A stretch of DNA of 48,277 nt from NCBI GenBank assembly GCA_044433305.1, contig JAWXTS010000004.1, positions 1 through 48,277 of the forward strand, read 5' to 3'. Below, piece by piece: positions 33,578 through 41,025 of this stretch (position 1 is its first letter; every line of letters starts with the position of its first letter). The translations under genes and the position numbers were made by a program. The DNA comes from JAWXTS01 sp044433305. GTDB taxonomy: Bacteria > Bacteroidota > Bacteroidia > Bacteroidales > Rikenellaceae. The notes below the pieces were generated by a model that did no database searches, was not told the origin of the DNA, and worked only from the letters and a program-made list of their open reading frames with translations.

Positions 33578-34372
33578 ATGAATGTTCTAGAAATGTTTAG
33601 CCTAGAGGGTAAAGTTGCTTTGGTAACTGGTGCTACTCACGGTATTGGAATGGCTCTAGCCAAAGGACTTGCTCAGGCAGGTGCTAAAATTGTTGTCAAC
33701 GACATTATCGCTGAGAAACTTGAGTCTGCAAAAGCTGAATATGCTGCTGACGGTATTGACGTTGCAACTTACCTTTGCAATGTAACTGACGAGGCTGCTG
33801 TTGAAGAAATGATTGCTGACATCGACAAAACTTTGGGTGGCGTTGACATCTTGGTTAACAATGCAGGTATCATCAAACGCGTTCCTTCTATGGATCTTTC
33901 AGCGTCAGATTTCCGCATGGTAATCGACATCGACCTTACAGCTCCATTTATCATGGCTAAAGCTGTTGCTAAAGGTATGAAAGAAAAAGGTGGTGGTAAA
34001 ATCATCAATATCTGCTCTATGATGAGTGAGCTAGGTCGCGACACTGTTGCTTCTTATGCTGCTGCTAAGGGTGGTCTTAAAATGTTGACTCGCAACCTTG
34101 CTACTGAGTGGGCACGCTACAACATCAACGTTAATGGTATCGGACCAGGTTATATCGAAACAGCTCAGACAGCTCCTATTCGTGTTGACGGTCACCCATT
34201 CAACGAGTTTATCATCAAACGTACTCCTGCTATGCGTTGGGGTAAACCTACTGATCTTGTTGGTGGTGCTGTTTATTTGGCATCTAGTGCTTCTGACTTT
34301 GTAAACGGTCACGTTGTTTACATCGACGGTGGTATTCTTGCTAGCCTAGGTAAAGCAGCTAACGAGGAATAG
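33578..34372 (+). CDS. kduD: 2-dehydro-3-deoxy-D-gluconate 5-dehydrogenase (SDR)
   Basis: Short-chain dehydrogenase of 264 residues that reduces 2,5-diketo-3-deoxygluconate to 2-keto-3-deoxygluconate with NAD(P)H. It has the cofactor motif TGATHGIG near residue 17, NNAG in ILVNNAGII, and the catalytic Y160-x3-K164 in SYAAAKGG. The place just after kduI fixes the assignment against the similar gluconate 5-dehydrogenases. The same strong codon bias as in kduI is seen. The kinase and aldolase that would finish the pathway are not in this window. Confidence 0.94.
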   Translation: MNVLEMFSLEGKVALVTGATHGIGMALAKGLAQAGAKIVVNDIIAEKLESAKAEYAADGIDVATYLCNVTDEAAVEEMIADIDKTLGGVDILVNNAGIIKRVPSMDLSASDFRMVIDIDLTAPFIMAKAVAKGMKEKGGGKIINICSMMSELGRDTVASYAAAKGGLKMLTRNLATEWARYNINVNGIGPGYIETAQTAPIRVDGHPFNEFIIKRTPAMRWGKPTDLVGGAVYLASSASDFVNGHVVYIDGGILASLGKAANEE

Positions 34373-34409
34373 TTAGGTAATATTAGACTAACTATCATAA
34401 CATAAACTT

Positions 34410-34529
34410 GAAGCCGACAAACAAGGTCATTTTTGGCACTTTCCTCCGCTTTTAATCCTCACGCACGCATCAGTGCGCTGTGGTTAATATGCTCGCAAAG
34501 CCCCAAAACTAACCTTGCTATCCGACTTC
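34410..34529. repeat. Long imperfect palindrome with conserved hairpin core (copy 2)
   Basis: A 120-base element in the gap after kduD. The outer arms 34410-34444 and 34495-34529 match at 24 of 35 positions as inverted repeats. The centre has CGCAC (34462-34466) and GTGCG (34473-34477) around a 6-base loop. Its core, TCCTCA-stem-CTGTGG (34456-34483), aligns with the minus-strand core of the element near 6255. The two cap stems differ by compensating pairs (CGCAC/GTGCG against CATAC/GTATG). Confidence 0.6.
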
Positions 34530-34541
34530 TGATATACAAAA

Positions 34542-34575
34542 GAGTGTGACGAGCCTTGGCTTGCTAGTCACACTC
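34542..34575 (+). terminator. Hairpin before the DUF4861 gene
   Basis: A perfect 9-bp stem, GAGTGTGAC (34542-34550) with GTCACACTC (34567-34575), around a 16-base loop. No T-tract follows, so it may be a weak terminator, an attenuator or an mRNA end stabiliser between kduD and the next gene. Confidence 0.4.
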
Positions 34576-34642
34576 ATACTTGTAAAATAATGATTGTGGT
34601 AATTAGTAAAAACGAAATCCAAATCAATTAAAAACTAAACGC

Positions 34643-35770
34643 ATGAAAAAGATATTTTTTGCACTTTCTTTTGCAGCTATGGTGGCATCTTGCTGCTCTG
34701 ATGCAGGAATGAAAGTTGAAGTTAAAAACTCTTCTAGCAACGCACGCACCCTAGAGACTGTTGAGCTTGCTTGGGGTGATGTAACAGCAAAATTGGCTGA
34801 TGTAACACCTGATAACGTTATCGTTATGCTTGATGGACAACAGGTTCCTTCTCAGGTTATGTTCACAGATGGTGACAGCGCGAAACCTGCAACCTTGATT
34901 TTCCAAGCTACGGTAGGTGCTGGTGCTGCAGTAAGCTATGATGTTGCAGTAGGTGTTAAAGAAGAGTATGAGCAACAAGCATTTAGCCGTTACATTCCAG
35001 AGCGTAAAGACGACTATGCTTGGGAGAACAACGTTATCGCACAGCGCGTATATGGTCAAGCTCTTTCTGATGAGGTTCACACTCCAGGTGTTGACGTATG
35101 GTCAAAAAGCGTTTCTGATCTTGTTGTTGACAAATGGTATGGTATAGGTCACTACCACAAAGACGCAGGTGAGGGTATGGACTGCTACAAAGTGGCTAGC
35201 ACACTAGGTGGCGGTGCTTCAGCTCCTATGGTTGGAGTAGACGACATGCTACTAAGCGGCAACTGGTATGGCTGGACTCGCACTGCTAACGGTCCTATCC
35301 GTACAGAGTTCACTCTTACTTACGAGCCATTTATGGTAGGTGACAAAGAGGTATCTATTGCTAAAACTTATAGCCTAGATGCAAACACTCACTTCTCTAA
35401 AGTTGTTGACGTTTACACTGGTAACTTCAGCGATATTGATGTTGCAATAGGTAGCATTATCCACACTGCTGACGCTCCTCAGCTTACTGACGGTACTGTT
35501 ATCGCAGTTTATGAGCCAGCATCTGACGACCAATACAAATCAGGTTGTTCAATAGGTGTGGGTGTTATCGTTCCTGGTGCAGCTGATGGCGCGCTTGAGA
35601 TTAGAGACCACAAAGTTAAAACTAGAAATATCAAAGCAGGCGAGCCTAGCGTTTACTACGTAGGTACAGGCTGGAGCGGTGGCGGCATGCCAACAGCTCA
35701 AAGCTGGTTCGATTGCATCTCTACTGCAGCTGCAGCGGTTGCTGAGCCTTTGACAGTTACTATCAAGTAA
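34643..35770 (+). CDS. DUF4861 family lipoprotein
   Basis: A 375-residue exported protein with a lipoprotein signal peptide (KKIFFALSFAAMVASC, lipidated Cys near residue 17). The mature part matches DUF4861, a family often found in polysaccharide-utilisation loci for uronate-containing glycans in Bacteroidota; its activity is not established to my knowledge. Features include the ENNVIAQRVYGQAL stretch and GIGHYHKDAGEGMDCYKV, with conserved His, Asp and Tyr that could form a sugar site. Codon use is strongly biased, as in kduI and kduD, and no promoter motif was found in front, so it may be read from the kdu promoter. Confidence 0.82.
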   Translation: MKKIFFALSFAAMVASCCSDAGMKVEVKNSSSNARTLETVELAWGDVTAKLADVTPDNVIVMLDGQQVPSQVMFTDGDSAKPATLIFQATVGAGAAVSYDVAVGVKEEYEQQAFSRYIPERKDDYAWENNVIAQRVYGQALSDEVHTPGVDVWSKSVSDLVVDKWYGIGHYHKDAGEGMDCYKVASTLGGGASAPMVGVDDMLLSGNWYGWTRTANGPIRTEFTLTYEPFMVGDKEVSIAKTYSLDANTHFSKVVDVYTGNFSDIDVAIGSIIHTADAPQLTDGTVIAVYEPASDDQYKSGCSIGVGVIVPGAADGALEIRDHKVKTRNIKAGEPSVYYVGTGWSGGGMPTAQSWFDCISTAAAAVAEPLTVTIK

Positions 35771-35794
35771 TTTTAGATTTAACTCTTTTATATA

Positions 35795-35837
35795 GGGTTG
35801 CAATGTGGATTTAGAGTCCCGTTGCAACCTTTTTTTA
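35795..35837 (+). terminator. Intrinsic terminator after the DUF4861 gene
   Basis: GGTTGCAA (35796-35803) pairs with TTGCAACC (35822-35829) and is followed by seven T. Confidence 0.85.
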
Positions 35838-35902
35838 TTTCATAAACTTGATTAATCAGATAGTTAGGGACAAAGAAATTTTAATTTTGTTAATTAAAGT
35901 AC

Positions 35903-35910
35903 TATCTTTG
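35903..35910 (+). promoter_or_regulatory. -7 element for efp
   Basis: TATCTTTG fits TAnnTTTG, 25 bases before the efp ATG. A -33 TTG at the right spacing is not clear. Confidence 0.5.
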
Positions 35911-35935
35911 TGGCTATAAATCTAAATAACTTAAA

Positions 35936-36502
35936 ATGGCAACAACAGCAGATATTAAGAACGGAATGTGTATTGAGTATAATGGTAAAACATTCTCAAT
36001 CGTAGAGTTTCAACACGTTAAACCTGGAAAAGGTCCAGCTTTCGTTCGTACTAAACTTAAAAATCTAGAGAACGGACGTGTTATCGATAACACATTCTCG
36101 GCAGGTGAGCGTATCGAGCCAGTTCGCGTAGAGCGTCGTCCTTACCAATATCTTTATGAAGATGATTTGGGTGCTAACTTTATGCACACAGAGACTTTCG
36201 AGCAGATTAATATCGATAAAGATTTGATTACCAATAACGACCTTATGCGTGAGGGTCAGATTGTTGAGGTTATGTTCCACACAGAGAAAGAGACAGTTCT
36301 TTCTGCTGAGCTTCCAGCAATCATCGAGGCAGAGATTACTTACACCGAGCCAGGTGTTAAAGGTGATACAGCGTCTACAAACTCGCTTAAACCAGCTACT
36401 ATTGACACAGGTGCTACGGTTCGTGTTCCTTTGTTTATCAACACTGGTGAGCGCATACGTGTAGATACTCGCACACGTGAGTACTATGAGCGTATCCGCT
36501 AA
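35936..36502 (+). CDS. efp: Elongation factor P
   Basis: A 188-residue three-domain protein that relieves ribosome stalling at polyproline stretches. The tip loop of domain I reads HVKPGKGPAFVRTKLKN, with Lys32 at the position normally modified or contacting the peptidyl-tRNA. Length and the C-terminal stretch GERIRVDTRTREYYERI are typical. It has its own promoter and terminator and no functional link with the surrounding catabolic genes. Confidence 0.97.
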   Translation: MATTADIKNGMCIEYNGKTFSIVEFQHVKPGKGPAFVRTKLKNLENGRVIDNTFSAGERIEPVRVERRPYQYLYEDDLGANFMHTETFEQINIDKDLITNNDLMREGQIVEVMFHTEKETVLSAELPAIIEAEITYTEPGVKGDTASTNSLKPATIDTGATVRVPLFINTGERIRVDTRTREYYERIR

Positions 36503-36522
36503 GAACTAGTAGAGAATATCAT

Positions 36523-36573
36523 AAAAGAGGATAACAGATAAGTGCTTAGAGCTTATTTGTTATCCTCTTTTTT
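36523..36573 (+). terminator. Intrinsic terminator after efp
   Basis: A long stem: AAAAGAGGATAACA plus ATAAG pairs with CTTAT plus TGTTATCCTCTTTT, ending in a T-run, 21 bases after the efp stop. Confidence 0.88.
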
Positions 36574-36602
36574 CTTGCTACGCATAGAAAACACATGTAA
36601 TA

Positions 36603-36633
36603 AAAAAGGCTAACATCAACGATGCTAGCCTTT
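36603..36633 (-). terminator. Terminator of the VOC/aldo-keto reductase unit
   Basis: AAAGGCTAACATC (36605-36617) and GATGCTAGCCTTT (36621-36633) pair with a single mismatch around AAC. On the minus strand the stem is followed by a T-run, so it ends the leftward transcript 22 bases after the reductase stop. Confidence 0.82.
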
Positions 36634-36654
36634 CTTATTGTGCTTATACTTTTA

Positions 36655-37650
36655 TTATACAAGTGAAGCGTAGTCTTGAAGAATCTTAACGTTCTTGTCA
36701 ACGATGTCAATAGAGTCCATACCTACCATAACACCAGTAGAACCTTTGAACTCCAATGCACGACGGATACCGTCTTCAGCACTTATGTTAAGTTGAGGTT
36801 TGTTCTCATAGCTACGGATAGCTTTGATAAACATAACACCTACATTGTTGTCGTTAGCATATTGTACTACATCCTCACGCAAACCACCTTCGTTACTTGG
36901 ACGATATGGATCCATTGCTATCAAGCAGTTTTGGAAGCAGTTCATATCGATAAGGGCTTTAAGAGGAGCGGCGTCAGAGTGACCAGAGAAACCGAAGATG
37001 CGGAATACACCTTGGTCTTTCAAGTCTAGCATACGCTCAACGATTTTAGCATCTTTAACACCTTGAAGATTTTCCATAGAAGTAACACCATGAACCATCA
37101 TCATATCTAGGTAGTCTGTGTTAAGTTTTTTAAGTGTAGTCTCAAGAGAGAACATAAACTCGTCTGGGTCACGTGTAACCATCTTAGAGTTTAGAAGAAT
37201 CTCGTTACGACGAGTTTTTACTACCTCACCTAGAACATCCTCGCTATATACTGTACGGCCAGTTTTGCGGTCTTGACCCATGTAGATAGGAGCTGTATCC
37301 CAGTAGTAGAAACCTTTGTCTAGAGCGTAGTTAAGCATCTCGTGAGCTGCATCAAGGCCACTGTTAAGGGCAAATGCAGAGAATCTACTGCCGCAACCCA
37401 AACCCATACGAGGTATGATAACACCTGTGTCAGAGATTGTTGTTACAGGAAGTCCTTTTGCATCGAAGCGAGCATTGAAAAGTTTCAAATCACGTTTGTT
37501 GTTGAAAACAGAAGAAAAACCATTGTAGTCTTTTGCTTTCTCGGCAGCAAATAGAGGATTGTTGATCAATCCCTGAGCTGTCATCGCTACACCGAAAGTA
37601 CCAGCATAACGCAAGAAGTCTCTTCTTGAAATGTTGTTTTTAGAGTCCAT
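36655..37650 (-). CDS. Tat-exported aldo/keto reductase
   Basis: A 331-residue oxidoreductase of the aldo/keto reductase fold. The N terminus has a twin-arginine signal, SRRDFLR at residues 8-14 followed by a hydrophobic stretch, so the folded protein should be exported with its cofactor. The family tetrad is visible: Asp and Tyr in YYWDTAPIYMG, Lys in LNSKMVTR and His in MMMVHGV. NAD(P)H is not available in the periplasm, so an exported AKR must hold its cofactor tightly; the physiological role is unclear. It is last in a leftward unit after three secreted VOC proteins, suggesting a shared extracytoplasmic substrate. Confidence 0.85.
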   Translation of the reverse strand: MDSKNNISRRDFLRYAGTFGVAMTAQGLINNPLFAAEKAKDYNGFSSVFNNKRDLKLFNARFDAKGLPVTTISDTGVIIPRMGLGCGSRFSAFALNSGLDAAHEMLNYALDKGFYYWDTAPIYMGQDRKTGRTVYSEDVLGEVVKTRRNEILLNSKMVTRDPDEFMFSLETTLKKLNTDYLDMMMVHGVTSMENLQGVKDAKIVERMLDLKDQGVFRIFGFSGHSDAAPLKALIDMNCFQNCLIAMDPYRPSNEGGLREDVVQYANDNNVGVMFIKAIRSYENKPQLNISAEDGIRRALEFKGSTGVMVGMDSIDIVDKNVKILQDYASLV

Positions 37651-37724
37651 GATTATTTATAATTAGTTTGGTTTATAGTGTCTATAATATTCTATAAGCA
37701 TAAGACCAAAGGTCCTACACTAGT

Positions 37725-38600
37725 TTATTTTGTTGCGAAGTTTTCTGAGAACTCTACTTTCGTGCCATCGCTATTGCGGATGTTTAGAATCCATCTCTTT
37801 GTGCGACCTACACTAGAACGAATGTTAGGGTTCATAAGACTTGCGTCTCTGGCTCTAAGCGTATCCATTGTAGCTTGCATGTTGTAAGTTCCCATACATG
37901 GGTGCTCCCAGTTGCGTTGATGAGGGACACCTACGGTGTATGTTGCTTCGATAAGGTCTTTAGAACCTGGCATCTGCATATAAAGTAGGTTGTAGTGCTC
38001 TGAGCGATCCTCTGGGAAACGGATGAATTCTGTAAATCCAAGAACCTCACACCAGAAACGTGGTTTCTCAACAGCCTCATTGCGGTGTAGACCTGTGTGA
38101 AGCATCTGAGTAGAGATTCTGCGTGGAGACAAGAACTGACCTTTAGTCTTCATGTGTAGAGAGCCTGCGTTCATGTCAGAGAACTCGATAACTTTACCAT
38201 AGTCGTCTTTTGTTGTAAATACATTGTTGCCAGCACCGTCAACAACAACGTCTGTTACCTCATATCCTTTAGATTTGATGTAGGCGTGCATGCCAGCAAC
38301 GTCAGGAGTTTGGATAGTTGTTGAGATAACGTTACCTTTTTCTTCGATGTCTGTGTCAACAAGGAACTCAAAGAACTGGCGGTCATTGATTTTGAAAACC
38401 ATGACTGGACCATATATTGACTCGTAGTCGAAAGCGTGGTCGAAGCCTAGGAAATCACTATAATAGCTTACTGCAAGCTCTGGGCTGCTAACGCGGAATG
38501 TCATCTTTGAAAGTCCGTACATTTGAGGGCATCCTTCAGGCTGTGCATACAGCGACGATGATATTATAAGTGCAATTAGAAAGGATAATATCTTTTTCAT
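37725..38600 (-). CDS. Secreted VOC (glyoxalase-fold) protein, paralogue 1
   Basis: A 291-residue protein with a signal peptide (MKKILSFLIALIISSSLYAQ); I place the start at this ATG, because the longer frame adds 15 residues of non-signal sequence. The mature part has two vicinal-oxygen-chelate modules. The first begins SKMTFRVSSPELAVSYY, without the usual leading metal-binding His. The second begins around QMLHTGLHRN with FWCEVLGF, where a His is present, and ends with VEFSENFATK. Metal binding, if any, is more likely in the second module. It is 75 bases from the reductase and the third of three tandem copies in transcription order. Confidence 0.83.
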   Translation of the reverse strand: MKKILSFLIALIISSSLYAQPEGCPQMYGLSKMTFRVSSPELAVSYYSDFLGFDHAFDYESIYGPVMVFKINDRQFFEFLVDTDIEEKGNVISTTIQTPDVAGMHAYIKSKGYEVTDVVVDGAGNNVFTTKDDYGKVIEFSDMNAGSLHMKTKGQFLSPRRISTQMLHTGLHRNEAVEKPRFWCEVLGFTEFIRFPEDRSEHYNLLYMQMPGSKDLIEATYTVGVPHQRNWEHPCMGTYNMQATMDTLRARDASLMNPNIRSSVGRTKRWILNIRNSDGTKVEFSENFATK

Positions 38601-38640
38601 TGTAATAATGTTTTGATGTGGGTTTATTATAAAAGGTATA

Positions 38641-38666
38641 CCCACGGGAGGTTAACAACCCGTGGG
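38641..38666 (-). terminator. Intercistronic hairpin between VOC paralogues 2 and 1
   Basis: A perfect 8-bp stem, CCCACGGG with CCCGTGGG around a 10-base loop, lies just after the stop of paralogue 2. There is no T-tract, so it may trim or stabilise mRNA ends or attenuate transcription. Confidence 0.45.
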
Positions 38667-38683
38667 GAACTTTATTTTAATTA

Positions 38684-39562
38684 TTAACGTGTTGAGAATG
38701 GCTCAGAGAACTCTACCTTTGTGCCGTCGACATTCTTGACGCTAATCAAGAAACGTTTTGTTCTACCAACGTGTGGGTTTACTCTGATGCTAGGGTCTCT
38801 CTCTCTAAGTATATCTGTTGTTTCTTGCATGTCATAAGTAGAAAGACATGGGTGCTCCCAGTTGGCCTCAGGTGCAGCGCCAACAGTGTAAGTAGCCTCT
38901 ACGACCTCTGTTGAACCTGGCATGTATAGGTATAGTAGGTTGAAGTGTTGATCACGATCCTCTGGGAAACGGATGAACTCTTTGAAGCCCAATACCTCGC
39001 GCCAGAATTTAGGGAACTCGTCAGACTCGTTGCGGTGAAGTCCAGAGTGTAGCATTTGAGTAGAGATTCTACGCTCAGACAAGAACTTGCCTTCAGATTT
39101 TGCATGTAGGGTAGATGAGTTCATATCTGCAAACTCGATAAGTTTGCCATAGTCATCAACAGTAGTGAACACTTTATTTCCTGCGCCATCTACTACGATG
39201 TCTGTTACTTCATAACCGTTAGATTTGATATGTTTGTGCATAGCCTCCACATCAGGAGTTTGGATAGTCATAGATATGTAGTTGCCTAGTTCTGCTACGT
39301 TTTGGTCTACAACAAGGAATTCTAAGAATTGTCTGTCATTGATTTTGTATACTAGTACTGGACCATAGATTGACTCGTAGTCGAACGCGTGGTCAAAACC
39401 TAGGTAGTCGCCATAGAACTCCTCTGCAACCTCTGGAGAGCTTACGCGGAAGGTCATTTTTGAAATACCGTACATTTCAGGTATCTGAGGCCCTTGTGGT
39501 CGTTGTGCAAATATTGACGAGCTGATCAACACTGCTGCAATTATAGTTAATATCTTTTTCAT
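38684..39562 (-). CDS. Secreted VOC (glyoxalase-fold) protein, paralogue 2
   Basis: A 292-residue exported protein with signal peptide KKILTIIAAVLISSSIFAQ and two VOC modules, closely related to its neighbours. Shared blocks include YGISKMTFRVSSPEVAEEFY, FDHAFDYESIYGPVLVYKIN, ISTQMLHSGLHRNES and DGTKVEFSEPFSTR. As in the other copies, the first module lacks the N-terminal metal His. The tandem arrangement with strong similarity points to gene duplication. The substrate is unknown. The neighbouring genes (uronate catabolism upstream, AKR downstream) suggest a sugar- or aldehyde-related role, which is only an inference. Confidence 0.83.
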   Translation of the reverse strand: MKKILTIIAAVLISSSIFAQRPQGPQIPEMYGISKMTFRVSSPEVAEEFYGDYLGFDHAFDYESIYGPVLVYKINDRQFLEFLVVDQNVAELGNYISMTIQTPDVEAMHKHIKSNGYEVTDIVVDGAGNKVFTTVDDYGKLIEFADMNSSTLHAKSEGKFLSERRISTQMLHSGLHRNESDEFPKFWREVLGFKEFIRFPEDRDQHFNLLYLYMPGSTEVVEATYTVGAAPEANWEHPCLSTYDMQETTDILRERDPSIRVNPHVGRTKRFLISVKNVDGTKVEFSEPFSTR

Positions 39563-39590
39563 TATAAGATCTTTTTATTGTTATCAAAAT

Positions 39591-39623
39591 AGTTCCTCTT
39601 TGTGTGTTTATATGGAGGAAACT
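39591..39623 (-). terminator. Intercistronic hairpin between VOC paralogues 3 and 2
   Basis: AGTTCCTC (39591-39598) pairs with GAGGAAACT (39615-39623) with one bulged base. It sits directly after the stop of paralogue 3, a position comparable to the hairpin after paralogue 2. Confidence 0.38.
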
Positions 39624-39631
39624 TATTTATA

Positions 39632-40507
39632 TTAGCGTGTTGCGAAAGGTTCTGTGAACTCTACTTTTGTGCCGTCGCTATTTCTGATACCTAGAATCCA
39701 TCTTCCGGTACGACCAACACCTGGTTTAAGAACTAGGCTTGGGTCTCTTTTTCTAAGTATGCCTAGAGTCTCCTGCATGTTCATAACAGAAAGGCAAGGG
39801 TGCTCCCAGTTAGCCTCGCGAGGTGCGTCTGGGCCTGAAGATAGAGATTCGATGTTCTCTGTTGAGCCTGGAGCAAATAGATAGTTCAACTCTACTGGTT
39901 GTGTGCGATCTGCTGGGTAGCGGATAAGCTCTTTGAAACCTAGAACCTCACACCAGAAGCGAGGGCTTTCCTCGATTTGGTTGCGGTGAAGTCCAGAGTG
40001 TATCATGTGTGTAGAGATTCGGCGGTCAGATAAGAATTTGCCAGCTGATTTTGCATGTAGTGTAGAAGAGTTCATGTCTGCAAACTCGATAAGCTTGCCA
40101 TAGTCGTCGTGAGTGGTGATCACCTTGTTGCCTGCGCCGTCGACTTGAACTTCTGATGTTTCATACCCTTTAGAATTTAGGTATGCTTTCATTGCGTCAA
40201 CATCGTAAGTTTGGAAAGTTGTTGAGATAACGTTTCCTAGTTCTGCTACGTTTTGGTCAACAACAAGGAACTCCAAGAATTGTCTGTCGCTGATTTTGTA
40301 AACTAGCACTGGGCCATAGATTGACTCGTAGTCAAAAGCATGGTCAAAGCCTAAGAAATCTCCGTAATAGCTTTGTGCAAGTTCGGGGCTGCTAATACGA
40401 AATGTCATTTTTGAGATGCCATAAATAGGGGGGCATCCTTCAGGTTGAGCGAATAGTGATGGAGAAATCATCAATACCGCTGCAATTAATGCAAAGAGTT
40501 TTTTCAT
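39632..40507 (-). CDS. Secreted VOC (glyoxalase-fold) protein, paralogue 3
   Basis: First gene of the leftward unit, 291 residues, with signal peptide KKLFALIAAVLMISPSLFAQ. It has the same two-module plan and the same blocks (GISKMTFRISSPELAQSYY, FDHAFDYESIYGPVLVYKIS, HMIHSGLHRNQ, DGTKVEFTEPFATR). The region corresponding to residues 210-235 differs most from the other copies, near the loop before the EANWEHPCLS motif. Codon use is strongly biased as in the kdu genes, suggesting high expression. A -7 box is found upstream at 40665-40672. Confidence 0.83.
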   Translation of the reverse strand: MKKLFALIAAVLMISPSLFAQPEGCPPIYGISKMTFRISSPELAQSYYGDFLGFDHAFDYESIYGPVLVYKISDRQFLEFLVVDQNVAELGNVISTTFQTYDVDAMKAYLNSKGYETSEVQVDGAGNKVITTHDDYGKLIEFADMNSSTLHAKSAGKFLSDRRISTHMIHSGLHRNQIEESPRFWCEVLGFKELIRYPADRTQPVELNYLFAPGSTENIESLSSGPDAPREANWEHPCLSVMNMQETLGILRKRDPSLVLKPGVGRTGRWILGIRNSDGTKVEFTEPFATR

Positions 40508-40664
40508 CAGAAAAACGGTTATTAGGTTATTAGTTTAGTTCGGTTTTGGTAGTGGTGTAAATGTATGATTATTATATATTTAAGGCTTATAAGGGGGTGT
40601 TGCTTACATAAAGTTAACAGGTTGTATATGATGCGTTTTCTGTTTTCTCAAACTCCATGCCTTA

Positions 40665-40672
40665 CAAAGGTA
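40665..40672 (-). promoter_or_regulatory. -7 element of the VOC/aldo-keto reductase unit
   Basis: The minus strand reads TACCTTTG, an exact TAnnTTTG match, 158 bases upstream of the first VOC start. It implies a leader of about 150 bases. The -33 region is A/T-rich without a TTG at the right distance. Confidence 0.5.
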
Positions 40673-40779
40673 TAAAATTATTTTCAAATTGTGTATTTTT
40701 TTACCATGTTTTTTTTTAGATATTTTTTGTTGTTTATACGTCGTTATATTGGTTATTTTAACCATGTGTACAAATAGAT

Positions 40780-40811
40780 AAAGGGGTCGCCAAAACTCTG
40801 GCAACCCCTTT
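40780..40811. terminator. Terminator downstream of the infC repeats
   Basis: AAAGGGGT and GCCA (40780-40792) pair with TGGC and ACCCCTTT (40799-40811) around AAACTC. It stands in the right place to end the leftward thrS-infC transcript, and its A/T-flanked ends would allow action in both directions. Confidence 0.72.
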
Positions 40812-40843
40812 ATTAATAAGGTATATAGGAAAAATATTTTTTG

Positions 40844-41025
40844 CTAACGAAAATCAGCATCTTCTGCTCGGTGTTCTCACTAACGAAAATCAGCATCCAA
40901 CGCTCCCCCTATCTGTCTCACACCCCGTGTGACGCGCAGACCGCGGGAGTATAGTTGAGGTTGGTGTTCTCACTAACGATAGTCAGTATCCAACGCTCCC
41001 CCTATCTGTCTCACACCCTGTGTGA
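40844..41025. repeat. Direct repeats abutting the infC stop codon
   Basis: Two 63-bp units, 40870-40932 and 40963-41025, differ at 4 positions and are offset by 93 bases. A third partial copy of 17 bases (40844-40860) is identical to part of unit 1. Each full unit ends with a short hairpin, TCACAC-CCC-GTGTGA or TCACAC-CCT-GTGTGA. The second unit stops at the base before the infC stop codon. I do not recognise the repeat family, and there is no CRISPR-like spacing. Confidence 0.8.

Larger units (their letters stand above)
40508..41025. other. A/T-rich intergenic region between infC and the VOC genes
   Basis: Some 520 bases without a supported gene. From right to left it holds the repeats next to infC, a terminator, and an A/T-rich stretch with the promoter of the VOC unit. 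rpmI and rplT, which normally follow infC, are absent. Confidence 0.7.

Noticed and set aside
40604..40804. 66-codon minus-strand frame between infC and the VOC genes
   Set aside because: It spans the terminator and the VOC promoter and has low-complexity Lys/Ile-rich sequence.
40844..41025. Possible CRISPR-like array
   Set aside because: Only two full units of 63 bp and one fragment, with unequal spacing (36 and 93 bases) and no cas gene nearby.
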